Source: Periconia sp. R9002
Lineage: Eukaryota; Ascomycota; Dothideomycetes; Pleosporales; Periconiaceae
Direction: 5' to 3'
NCBI GenBank assembly: GCA_023627715.1
Contig: JAMAHW010000124.1
Span: forward strand, 1-64,000
DNA: 64,000 nt
The notes beneath the pieces were generated by a model. That model made no database searches. It had not been told where the DNA came from and was given only the letters and a program-made list of their open reading frames with translations. Position numbers and translations under genes: made by a program. This document shows, in pieces, positions 1-9,623 of this stretch. Every line of letters starts with the position of its first letter. Positions within the stretch are counted from its first letter, which is position 1.

Positions 1-181
1 CGGTATAGATGATCCGTGAGCGTGTAGAGCGCATTGAAATACTATCAAGATCGCTTAGAACTAGCATGAATCGAACAACTAGGGAGCGGTAGCAGCTGTT
101 TCTTAGTTGTAACTTTCTGCAGCGCTGTGTTGTAAGGGGAAAGGGGAGGCTCTTGACTTCTAGATCAGGGGGACGCGGAAT

Positions 182-1503
182 CTAACCGATTATAATTAGC
201 GTCTCCGCTGGATCCTGTCGGTTCGCTGCCATGTAGGTTGCCGTTGCTGCTTCTTCGAACCCAGTCCGTTCTCGATTGATGCTGTTCGCAGCTAAGAATC
301 CAACAAGAATACTATCCGTTGCTTTATTTTTCAGCTTGTGATCGAGCAACGCGATACAAAGCTGGAGGCATAAGTCTTGCCATTCTACATTAGAAATGAC
401 GGCAGCAGCGGTAGTTTTAGAACGGGGGCGGCTGTGGAAGGTCTCCTCTGCAACGGCTGAACGCTGATTGTATAATTCTATACCTTCACTAATAGAATAG
501 CTCGAGGGTAATAATGGTTCCAACTGGTAAAACGCGGAATCAGATGGAGGATTCGGGCTCAAAGGCTCTCTTTCTACTGAACGAGTATGCGACGAAATAT
601 AGGAAAGAGAGCTGGTTGGAAGAGGCGATGGCGGCGACGAGTCGTAAGACAGCACGTTTTTCTTTCTACTAGCATCCTGTAGCCGTTTCGGTGGCACAGC
701 AGTAGAAATTTGTTGCAAAGTCAGTTGTTGTGCAGCAGTTAATATATAGTCAAGATCGGGGCCCTCTCGCGAGATAGCGAGACGATACACATAAGCAAGC
801 AGTCGATGCCAGGTTCTCTGGTAGCGCTTGTAGGTGGATTTAAGGAGATTAGTGTGAAAGGGTTTTCGGAAAGACCAGTGAGGTATAAAACTGTTCACTT
901 GGTGAAGGGCGAAGACGTTTACTTCTTGATTTAGGATGGATTGCCGGGCCTGATGGATCAGTTCGTCAAAAGCTTCTACTAGAGCCTTTAAACCAGGTTC
1001 AGCAGCTGTTGGTGGATCGAGCAGACGCGCAACAGCACGCAAATCCTGTCCCTCCAAGTACACTGGCCAGCCGGTCTTCTCTAGCCAAGCACTCATGTGT
1101 ATGGGGTATCGGGCGAAGTATTAGGTGTAGCTATCGTCTACCGAGTATTGCTGGCGGTGTGCAGCGTGTCAAGCTCTGCCTCCAACTACGCCCAGGTCCT
1201 ACCTCCAACCACATTAGATTGGTTTTGCTTTATACATTGGGCCTGCTGCTTTGGTACTTCCACGCGAAATAGCTCCGCCCCAATGCCAGTCAGCCGGAAG
1301 TGCTGGCAGGGCACGTCCACCTCCCACGGTCGCTCATGTATGTCAGTATTGATAGGGCGATACCCTCGCGAGATAGGATTTACACATTGATGCTGTGCAG
1401 CACAGTGCTTGGCAATTTGTCTATGTTTTCGCTTAATAGTAATGCATCTAGCGCGAATATGGAACTGCCTCGTTCTGACCAGACCGCCTCCCATTTTTGA
1501 CAA
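182..1503 (-). pseudogene. OrsD/DUF3505-like relic (middle portion)
   Basis: Two open stretches on the minus strand (1503-1186, then 1096-182) belong to one decayed gene. The first contains the block VPCQHFRLTG..LFRV. The second begins WLEKTGWPVYLEG and continues through the blocks ILNQEVNVFALH and KRYQRTWHRLLAYVYRL. The same blocks, in the same order, recur on the minus strand at 30.4-31.1 kb, where they follow a Cys-rich start (LVCRACC) of OrsD/DUF3505 type. In fungi such proteins are often found with RecQ-like helicase elements, but no helicase part is visible here. The N-terminal zinc-binding part and any C-terminal part are missing. The family name rests on recognising the sister copy, so the homology between the two copies is surer than the name. 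Confidence 0.5.
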
Positions 1504-3096
1504 ATTGACTTATCGTGAGTTTGTCATACCACCATCAGGTGGCCCAGCTGCTACAGCTGAGAGATTGCTCTTGCTACAACCAAGTAACTGTCTTTGCTAC
1601 AACCGAGTGACTAACCGTGCCATAGCCGAGTGGCTCACCATTCCTCGGCCGAATCAATTGCCGTCTCCCGGGCTGAAATAGACTGCCCTATCACCTTTTC
1701 CGTCTTGCACCATCAGCAGCTTATCAAGTCTCCATTGGCGGTAAGCGTAACGAGTGTTTAGTCTCCGGAGTAGTATCCGTAAGCGGCGTCTGTTCCGCTG
1801 AATCCTTACATTGATGACTTGCGCTTTAGGATAAGCTATACTTTCGCCTATTCTTCCTCTGCATGAACGTGGCTGCGAAAGTACAGGAGCGGCTAGCCAT
1901 TCCTTTGAAGGACGCAAATAAACGGAAGGTCATTTCTTCTTGTGAAGAGTCATTTGAGCAAAGAATAAGCCACTCCACAAGCGGGATTCATTGCACCTAA
2001 GCCAACTTTGCAAGAGCGAGATCTGTGCTTCGAGTGTAGCGCGAGCAGCAACACCGCGCGCTTGTTGCTAGTACAGATTACGATAAGAATCTTATTCTAC
2101 ATATTCGTGCGCGGCAGCACGATGGCGGCCCGGCGTACCAGCAGGCGGACAAGGCCCGCCCCGCAGAAATCCTCGCTAAAAGGCATCTGTGCTCACCGTA
2201 GAAGACGAGGAAGAGATCAAGCTTTACCCACCATAGAATTAGCTTACGGTAGCAGCGTCACAGATAGCTTGCTTGAGCACGCATATGGCAAAGGGACATG
2301 GTCACATGATCAGCTGCATATGCGACGAGGGTAGGAGTAACTCGCTTACCAGTACGCGAGCCGCAGTCTCGGGTAATCTAAGATTGGCGGATAAACCATT
2401 AGGTGAGCAAATCCACGTAACTGCGCTAGTCCATAATAGACAAGAGTTTATAGGTAACGCATTTTCCTCCGCGCTAGTCCCGAGTAGGCGAGCGTAAATG
2501 AGGACAATACTCTCCTAATATTCTGATATATATTATGACAGTGAACCTGCCTCGACACGAACACTTGTATCGCGAACAACACAATAACCACTTTTCGCTC
2601 GGGCTACAAGCCAAACATTGGTAAATGAGCCATCAAATCAGTGAAGCAATGCTCAGATGTACTTTCAGATAGACATGTGGATCTACGCTAACTTTTCTTC
2701 GCTATGTCACCTCCTGCGAGCCCAGTTTTGGTTGACCGACAAAAGGCTTTCCAGCAATTCTGTTCAGTAAACACGTCAAACAACGCGTCTTTAAATGCTG
2801 GAAAGAAGCCTTTGTTCATGCGGAAGGCGTGTCGACGTGCCAAGCTTCGCACGCGCTTCATCAAGCGGCTGCAGGATGTCCGATGAGTGGACTGGCATGT
2901 AAAGAATAACGTTAAAGATCTTTTTTCAAAAAAAAAAAATAGTCCTTGAAATATTGACTGGCATGGTTCTCGTGGCCGTCTAAGATGAGCAAGCGGTAGG
3001 ACCCCACATGACAGGCCTTTGTATGCGCGTCAAAGTGCTTCATCCACTCTAGACCAAGCGGGTTATTTGTCTAGCCATTCTCCGAGACAGAAAGGA
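1504..3096. other. Gene-free stretch
   Basis: No credible gene is visible. Short open frames (for example 2008-2334, basic and Arg-rich) lack recognisable domains and codon continuity. Around 1590-1655 there are short imperfect repeats of the phrase GCCGAGTGGCTC; similar phrases recur near 3735 and 59045, suggesting remains of a dispersed repeat. A short A-run lies near 2928-2939. Confidence 0.4.
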
Positions 3097-3339
3097 TCAA
3101 TTGCACGTCATATATACCTGAGAGTGGATTCCTTTAAGTAGGTCAGAGAGTTGTTGATGATTAACGTTAAATACCTCAGCAGCGCGTCGTTGGCTTCGAA
3201 GTTGGCCAGATGCTAAAGCCTGAAGGGCAGGCTCAAGTCCGCCTTCTTGCTCGGTACTTATCACGTCGTGTTGTCGAGACATGGCGGTGTAGAGGCGGTG
3301 TTCATGATGCCGAGGAAAAGTGGCCGGCTCGGTGATCAT
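3097..3339 (-). pseudogene. pogo-type transposase N-terminal HTH relic
   Basis: The translation holds a helix-turn-helix of psq/pogo type: LEPALQALASGQLRSQRRAAEVFNV followed by HQQLSDLLKG. In pogo/Fot transposases this is the first DNA-binding half, followed by a CENP-B HTH and a DDE domain. Neither follows here, so only the first 50-60 residues survive. It could alternatively be the psq HTH of a domesticated regulator, but the surroundings are transposon debris. Confidence 0.55.
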
Positions 3340-3790
3340 TGACGTAAGTGCGAACGCTGTGACTTTCTCTTCGTCGTCTCATTTTCGGTTCTCCCCTGTA
3401 CCGCTAAGATCTTCCATGTCTCCTCTCACTTTGGTCTTTGTCTTTATCGCTGAGCGTCCTTAACTACTGCCACTTTGGCATAGGACAGTAAGTCACCTCA
3501 CTGCAACAGGGAATGTCGTTGGGTAATATCATAATGATCCGATCGATAGAGGCATGATGAGCCACTGGGCCATCGTATGACAATTCTATCGGCTATGGTA
3601 TAACGGGTCACTCGCCTTGTCCCGACTACTACACCTGTGATTTTTCGATTAGGTGACTCATCATGGCCCGGATATAGAAGCAACAACCGCTCGAGCGGGA
3701 GAATCGCTGGGCCATCACTGGGTGACTAACCTTGCTGCAACTGAGTGGCTAGACTACGAAATCGACACGCCTTCCGAGTTGTCATCCTAG

Positions 3791-4027
3791 AGTAGGACGC
3801 GAAACCGGCACGGAAGGGGTCAAGTCCGCAAGGAGGCAACTGCAGCGCTGGTGAAGTTTCTCAATCCCAACGCTACGGAGAAGAACAAGCAAGTGTTTAA
3901 ACGACGATTAGGCCGAGCGATGTGCTGGTACTTCATTAGTCGGGAGTTGGGCTGGGGCATTGTAACTGTGATACCACACGACGAGATGGCGAATCGTTGG
4001 ATAGAACGCACCTTTCGCGTAGGCTAG
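3791..4027 (+). pseudogene. Unrecognised ORF fragment
   Basis: A 78-codon open stretch reads as real protein (ALVKFLNPNATEKNKQVF, then RAMCWYFISRELGWG and HDEMANRWIERTF) with no start codon. After the TAG at 4025-4027 the same frame continues for 12 residues rich in Lys and Leu. I do not recognise the family. The Trp- and Arg-rich composition and the stop-interrupted continuation suggest a decayed gene from a mobile element. Confidence 0.35.
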
Positions 4028-4317
4028 CTCCATATCCAAATGAAGCTACTTAAGAAAAAGCTTTAAGACCTATGCGCGGCTAGCAAGGCACTTTAGAGCT
4101 GGTTAGGAATTGTTGGCGGGCGCATTGGCGAGAAGAAGACACTAAGCATTAAGGCGGAGGCGCCCGCAACCACCTACGAGGTGGAAGAGATTTAAGACAG
4201 TGAAGACGACGAGACGGACAGCGTTGGGGAGCCACCTCAAGCATTGCTAAAGTATCCATGTTCAAGCTAAAATTCATACGGGCAAAGCAAACAAATCCAC
4301 TGCATTGGTTCGTAGAA

Positions 4318-4960
4318 TCAATGTGAGCCAGCTCTCTCCACGCATACCATCCTTTGTTCCTTCTTCCCAAAACACGCAACCTCATCCTCATTTGTCTTCA
4401 CACTCCCCGTATACACATGTCCCTCACAATCTCTCCTCTTACACAGCCATCGACTAACACTCCCACCCTTTTCTAGCACATAACATCCCTGCTTACACAC
4501 TCTACTGTTGTTCCCCGTGCCAAGCACGTGGTCGCACCGCATGTCGAGTTCAAATTGGCAGGATTTGATCTTCACCGCCTTCTTCTTCATATCGGCGAGA
4601 TCCTTGGCTTCGAAGCAGCCGTAATTCGGTCCATCGTCTGGTGGGCGGATGACGTGGACGGTTGAGACGTAGAGGGGTTTCCGCGTGAAGATGGAGGGGA
4701 TGTAGCTTGGAGGTGGTCGGTCTGGCGAGCACCAAGCGAGTCGGGCTGCATCGGGCCAGTGTGCAATGGCATGCTTTTTTGCAGGTCCCGGCGGCGATGG
4801 GAAGGGCGCTGCGGCGAGGCGCACAAGCAGCGGTAGCTCGCAGGGAAGCTGTGGAGGAAAAGTACCGCAGGTGGAGGAGGATGCGGTTGGTGGACGTGGA
4901 ACTAGGCAGAAGTAAGCGCCGGCCCAACGAATGACACAGGGGGGTGGTGTTAGCGTGCAC
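4318..4960 (-). pseudogene. Small Cys-rich protein with mitochondrial-type N terminus, frameshifted
   Basis: The N terminus (from 4960) is Ser/Arg-rich without acidic residues and contains LRYFSSTASLR, a typical mitochondrial presequence cleavage context. Reading then shifts frame near 4820-4850. The second frame runs from RLAAAPFPSPP through HWPDAARLAWC, PSYIPSIFTRKPLYVSTVHVIRP and a C-terminal part with seven cysteines (CDHVLG, CKQGC, CKRRDCEG and others), ending at 4318. Together they would give roughly 200 residues. No GT-AG intron of workable length bridges the two frames, so either the gene is broken or one base is wrong in the assembly. The family is not recognised; a mitochondrial location is an inference from the presequence alone. 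Confidence 0.45.
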
Positions 4961-5425
4961 GGGGCATAGAAATGCTATATGGGACTGTAGGAGGTGGAAT
5001 AACTGTTAGGGTAGGGTGATCGATCCCTACTGCTGCTTCGACGTAGACCATATCGAAGCATTGCGAAGAGCAGGTTTGATATCGCGGAACGGCACCGTGT
5101 TTGCGCTGACCTGCCACCGATGTTGCGCTACTGTTATTCCTGCCCGTCTACTACCAGGTCGCCGGCGCACACAGCCAAGTTGTCACAAGGCTCTTGCTCT
5201 TCCCTCAAACTCCCAACATAGCGCTTGCGCTGTCTTTGATGAATACAGGACGAAGGCGGTTGTGGAGAGCTACATGACCCCGGACGCCCATATTGATGTG
5301 GGAAAAGAGCTGTGCCCCGCACAGGAATCCAGCATTCGATGCGAGGAGATGGATGATGGCGAACGCGAGGGTGTTGCGAAATCGCTACTGTGGAAAAGAT
5401 GTTATCTTGATACCTACACGAGTGG

Positions 5426-6841
5426 ATGCGCGGAAAAGTATCAGATGGGCATCAGAGAACGTTCTGGCCCTTCAGCATGCTGCAGGATAGCGGAAGCATG
5501 ACGATAGAGACGCATAAAAGTTCAAAAAATCGCGCGAGTGGGCTCCTGTACAGTCAGTTCTATTCTAGCATCGAGGAAATATTTGCTGCAGGGAACGTAT
5601 ATCCCTTCACCAAAGCGGCTATAGAGACTCTGGCACTCGATCCAAAGCTAAGGAAGACGTGGCAACACGTCGGAGCAGGTCTCAGCCACGATCCTGTCGC
5701 ATTGATCTGGGCGTACCTCTATACCAAACTCCGCTGCCATTACGCAATCTCTGGATCAACGCAGAAATGTTTTGGCACGCGGGAGGAACATCGTGTTTCG
5801 AAGAAATTGTTCAGTCAGATCGTTGCACGAATCCAACAACGGCGGCTCGATACGCAACTCTTCCGATCCGCGCATGGCAGCAATCAACCCTACTACACCT
5901 TCTCCACCTCGACTCTGTTGAAGTGGTTGCGATGGAACATCAATAAGTTCTGCGTTGGGTTTGAGATGTTCTACGGCGTAAAGGATCGCCATTTCGTTAC
6001 GTGGGAGCATACTCGGGACATGCTTATGTTCCTGCGATGTCTCCACTTTTCCTATTACTGCGGCCTCATCCAAAAGGCTGGTGGCCTCTGGCAGGACGTG
6101 CAGCTGGCAAACGACGCCGATCAACCAGATGGGCTGCGGCGATACGAGGGCTTAGGCTTTCGTGATAGTATGAGACAATACGGATATGCTTGGTTCATGG
6201 ACAAGACCGACTGGGAAACTATGACGTTCCGGCAGTCGTTTGCTCAGTACATGATGTTCAACAACCCTTCTATGCAATCAGCCTATCATGCACGCTACAG
6301 CCAGATCCGATACGTGCGCATTGATTTCATTCGGGTAGACAAGGCGCGCCAATGGATGACCGAGTTCAGTGCCCTGCCAGCATGCTTGGACCTTTTGAAA
6401 GAATACCTTGAACAGCTCTGCCTCTGTGCTTTCCGCAAAGACGTTTTTTCTTTTATCCGACATCTCTTGCATAAAGATTATGTAAAGGCGGCCTTAGCTG
6501 ACCAGATTCCTCTGTGTTGGCCGAGCGTCAACCAAGCATTGAAAAGCAAGCACCAGCCTCCCAAATTAGCTATGGGAAACAGGTTGGCGGTTAAGAGCAT
6601 CGAAGTCATCTTTTCATGGCTATGGGAGTGGAAGGACAGGCAATTCGAACGTAGAGGTTGGAACGACAAGCCGTGTCGAATGCTGTACCAGCACAGTTTC
6701 AGCATCGTTGAACTGATTCGAGGCAAGACTACGTTTCTTCAGAGCCATGGCATAGAAAAGGACCGGAAGATGTGGGGAAGGCCAAACATACACCAAGGTA
6801 TACTCAAAATGTATGAGCCTAGGCTAAAAAAACTAGAGTAA
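5426..6841 (+). CDS. Hypothetical protein, 471 residues
   Basis: This is an uninterrupted ORF with protein-like composition, rich in aromatic residues (for example LLKWLRWNINKFC, IFSWLWEWKDRQFERRGW). There is no signal peptide, no clear membrane segment and no motif I can name. The start is uncertain: the first Met is at 5426, but the Mets at 5477 and 5498 are alternatives, and the preceding 5016-5501 frame could hold an upstream exon. It ends at a TAA at 6839-6841. The 1.4 kb of intact frame amid decayed DNA suggests it is expressed or recently arrived. Function unknown. Confidence 0.6.
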   Translation: MRGKVSDGHQRTFWPFSMLQDSGSMTIETHKSSKNRASGLLYSQFYSSIEEIFAAGNVYPFTKAAIETLALDPKLRKTWQHVGAGLSHDPVALIWAYLYTKLRCHYAISGSTQKCFGTREEHRVSKKLFSQIVARIQQRRLDTQLFRSAHGSNQPYYTFSTSTLLKWLRWNINKFCVGFEMFYGVKDRHFVTWEHTRDMLMFLRCLHFSYYCGLIQKAGGLWQDVQLANDADQPDGLRRYEGLGFRDSMRQYGYAWFMDKTDWETMTFRQSFAQYMMFNNPSMQSAYHARYSQIRYVRIDFIRVDKARQWMTEFSALPACLDLLKEYLEQLCLCAFRKDVFSFIRHLLHKDYVKAALADQIPLCWPSVNQALKSKHQPPKLAMGNRLAVKSIEVIFSWLWEWKDRQFERRGWNDKPCRMLYQHSFSIVELIRGKTTFLQSHGIEKDRKMWGRPNIHQGILKMYEPRLKKLE

Positions 6842-6983
6842 GGGTAGAACGTACTTATAATGAAGCCTCATTTCAACAATTTACATGCGCTACCGCGATG
6901 AAAGCAATGCTCTGACATTCGGCGCTGGGTTGTCACGGTGTCGATTCTGACGCCAGTTAGGCTGAGGCAGCCCAACCCATCAA

Positions 6984-7410
6984 GTGGCAACGCGTGCTGC
7001 AAAGCCTCCTTCCACATCAAAACGACTGATCCACACGAAAGGCGATATGGCTACTTCGCCAACACGTCAATCGACCAGAAGCAGGTCTCCAACAAAGGAG
7101 ATATTGCCAGCGAAGGAAGTTGCGGTAACAACACAACGAAAGGGACGAACAGAAGAGGCGGAGGCAGGCGTTCAACGAAATACAAACCAGATATTCTCGG
7201 AGAGTGCGCCCTCATTGTCTTTACGCTCTCTATCCTCTCTTTAAGAAAAGGACTGCTTCTACAAAAGACGATTTGGCATACCTCAACCCGAACATTGAGT
7301 TTCTACCTTTGGAACATGTCGAGGATACTGGAATATTGCTTCCAGAATCTCTCACAGAGCAGTGGAGCCGTTGCAAGGTATGAGAGGCGTTTATTTTACT
7401 GGGTTTGGTA
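6984..7410 (+). pseudogene. N-terminal gene fragment cut by a Fot-like element
   Basis: From 6984 a basic, low-complexity N terminus (MATRAAKPPSTSKRL, then TRQSTRSRSPTKE) runs to a stop at 7244. One frame over, a protein-like stretch follows (TKDDLAYLNPNIEFLPLEH, then ESLTEQWSRCK) up to a possible donor GTATGA near 7379. The Fot-like element begins at 7411. The fragment looks like the 5' part of a gene that lost its continuation when the element inserted, plus a one-base shift near 7240. I could not find the continuation after 9211. Family not recognised. Confidence 0.35.
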
Positions 7411-9211
7411 ACGTAGCTGGCAAGCGAGCGGCGTACTTCGTCAACTTTCTGCGACGCGTCACCTACAAACCGCAATGGCTCAATTAAATCTTACTCAATT
7501 GCCAGGCAAAGAAGCAAGTATTGACCTTGTTATCCTCGCTACGAACCAAAGATATAGAGTGGACGACGCGCTGCTGCTACCTACAGCGTACCTGGAAACC
7601 ACGCTCCGCCGCCAACGCGCTGGAATCGCTGCGCAACGCGATTGTAAGACTAAATCAAAAAAGTTTACCAAGCTAGAAGAGGAGGTGATTATAGGGCATA
7701 TACTTGACCCAGATTCGCGAGGCTTTACGCCTACGTTAGGTGCTGTACGAGATATGGCAGACAAGCTGCTCGCTGAGCGTGGCGCTGGGCAGGTTCGCCA
7801 GAAGTGGCCAAAGGACTTTGTCAACCGGACAGATAGCCTTACTACGCGGTTTGATCGACCATATGATCGACAGCGAGCTCTCTGCGAGGACCCAGTAGCT
7901 ATACAAGCCTGGTCCGAGCTTGTAACGCGCACAAAGGCCACATACGGTGTCTGCGATGAGGATACCTTCAACTTCGACGAGACTGGCTTTCTAATGGGCA
8001 AGATATCCTCCCAGCTAGCTGTCACAGGCTCAGAGAGGCGTAGCCAGCCAAAAGCGATCCCGCCAGCCAATCGCGAGTGGGTGACGGCGGTCCACGGAAT
8101 CAACGCTGCTGGGTGGGCTATCCCGCCCTCTATCGTATTCGCTAGCCAGTACCACCTCTCTGCCTGGTACGAGGGCAACGATATACCTAGTGACTGGGCT
8201 ATTGGTCTTAGAGATAATGGTTGGACTACGAACGAGCTTGGTACTGCCTGGCTACAGCACTTTATCAAGCATACAGCAGAGCGTAGGGCAGGCGCGCACT
8301 AGCTACTCATATTTGACGGCCATGAGAGCCATAACTCGCTCGAATTTCAGGAGATCTGCAAGGAGAATAATATATATACTCTCTGTGGGCCGTCACATTC
8401 GTTGCACCTTCTGCAGCCGCTAGATTAGCTCCCCCTCGCCGTTGAAGCGAGCGTACAAGGACCTGATACGCGACCATATCAACCATACTACTAAGCTTGA
8501 GTTTCTTACCAGCATTCCATGCTGCCTACAACTAGTCAATTACAAAGGAGAATATTCGCGCAGGCTTTCAAGGCGCTGGCTCAGTTCTACACAATCCAGA
8601 GGTGGTGATATCAAAGCTTGATGTAAAGCTTCGTACGCCGTCGTCAGTAGCCCTACCAGAGGCTATATGGGAAGCCAAAACACTAAGCAACCAGCGCGAA
8701 ATAGAGGCTCCATCAACCTTGATTCGTAATCGGATTAGCGTGCATAAGAGCTCGTCACCAATTTCTATTATTGAGAGGCTCAACGAGCTAGAGAAGGGCT
8801 CTTCAAAAGCGATGCATCAGATAGCGCTAATGCGCGAGCGAATTTCGAGCCTTGAGAGAGCAAATGAGGCGCGACGGCACGTGAAAAGCGCAAAAAGAAA
8901 CGACTCCAGAAGCGAGGGACTCTATCAAAAGCAGAGGGAGAGGATATTATTACTCAAAAGGCTGTGGAGCAGCAGCTAGAAGGAGAAACACGGCAAGGTA
9001 AGGCGCGGATAGGTACAAACCGGTACGATTCAGCGCGCTGCACGCGATGCAGAGGGCCTGGGCACAACCTACGTACGTGTAAGAAGGCTTCTACAGATAC
9101 TGCTTAATATATTGTAGGTATTATACTAATGGAACATTGATATATTGTAAGTCTATACGCTACAAAAGGCCCAAGGTTTGGTAGGGTGCCCCGCTCATTT
9201 GCCAACTACGT
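7411..9211 (+). mobile_element. Fot/pogo-like DNA transposon with TIRs
   Basis: The ends form an imperfect inverted repeat of about 21 bp: 7411-7431 (ACGTAGCTGGCAAGCGAGCGG) pairs with 9191-9211, with three mismatches by eye. Between them lies a broken pogo/Fot transposase on the plus strand. The element is about 1.8 kb, normal for the family. TA lies immediately to the left; the right flank reads CA, so the expected TA duplication is not intact or the ends are set one or two bases off. Confidence 0.75.
7475..9111 (+). pseudogene. Fot/pogo-like transposase, disrupted
   Basis: The first frame (7475-8302) carries a CENP-B-type HTH region (LEEEVIIGHILD ... RDMADKLL ... RQKWPKDFVNR) and the first catalytic aspartate in FNFDETGF. 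A TAG at 8300-8302 interrupts the domain just before the second DDE motif, LLIFDGHESHNSLEF, which continues in the same frame to LQPLD and another stop. A frameshift follows (SPLKRAYKDLIRDHI), then 8602-8979 gives NPEVVISKLDVKLRTP-like sequence and a coiled coil (RISSLERANEARRHV). A CCHC zinc knuckle (C-x2-C-x4-H-x4-C) is encoded at about 9037-9090. The protein cannot be made as it stands, so the element would be non-autonomous. Confidence 0.8.
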
Positions 9212-9623
9212 CATCTTTTGTTGCTGATCGAAGCAGCGACTTTGCTTTAAGCTCCAGTAGTAAGAATAGTCTGCTGCTCTGGTGTTGCTGGCTACTCTAT
9301 TCCAAATCTACTGAGGATAATGCCGGTGTTAGGTGGATATATACTTGTGGCGGAGAAGGCCTTGACTAGCAAGCGACCACATACATACGCATTCCGTACA
9401 TGTCATGACGGTTATTGTAGGCAACTCACGGCAATCAAGCTCAATAACGGTCGTGCAGGTCTTTCAGGCCGCATGGACCACTCTCCTCACGTGAGCAGGC
9501 GCCAAAGGTCCGTGCCCACAGCGCGTCGGTTGCGTTTTGTTCCACACCAACTTCATGTCGCCACACATGAACCCTCTTGTCGCGTTGCTTGCCGGCCGCC
9601 ACACCTCCTACCGATGAAGACAT
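9212..9623. other. Upstream region of the RecQ helicase gene
   Basis: No gene is visible between the right end of the Fot-like element and the helicase start. The transposon lies only about 0.4 kb upstream of the helicase, so it limits the promoter to this stretch. I see no convincing TATA box. Confidence 0.3.
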
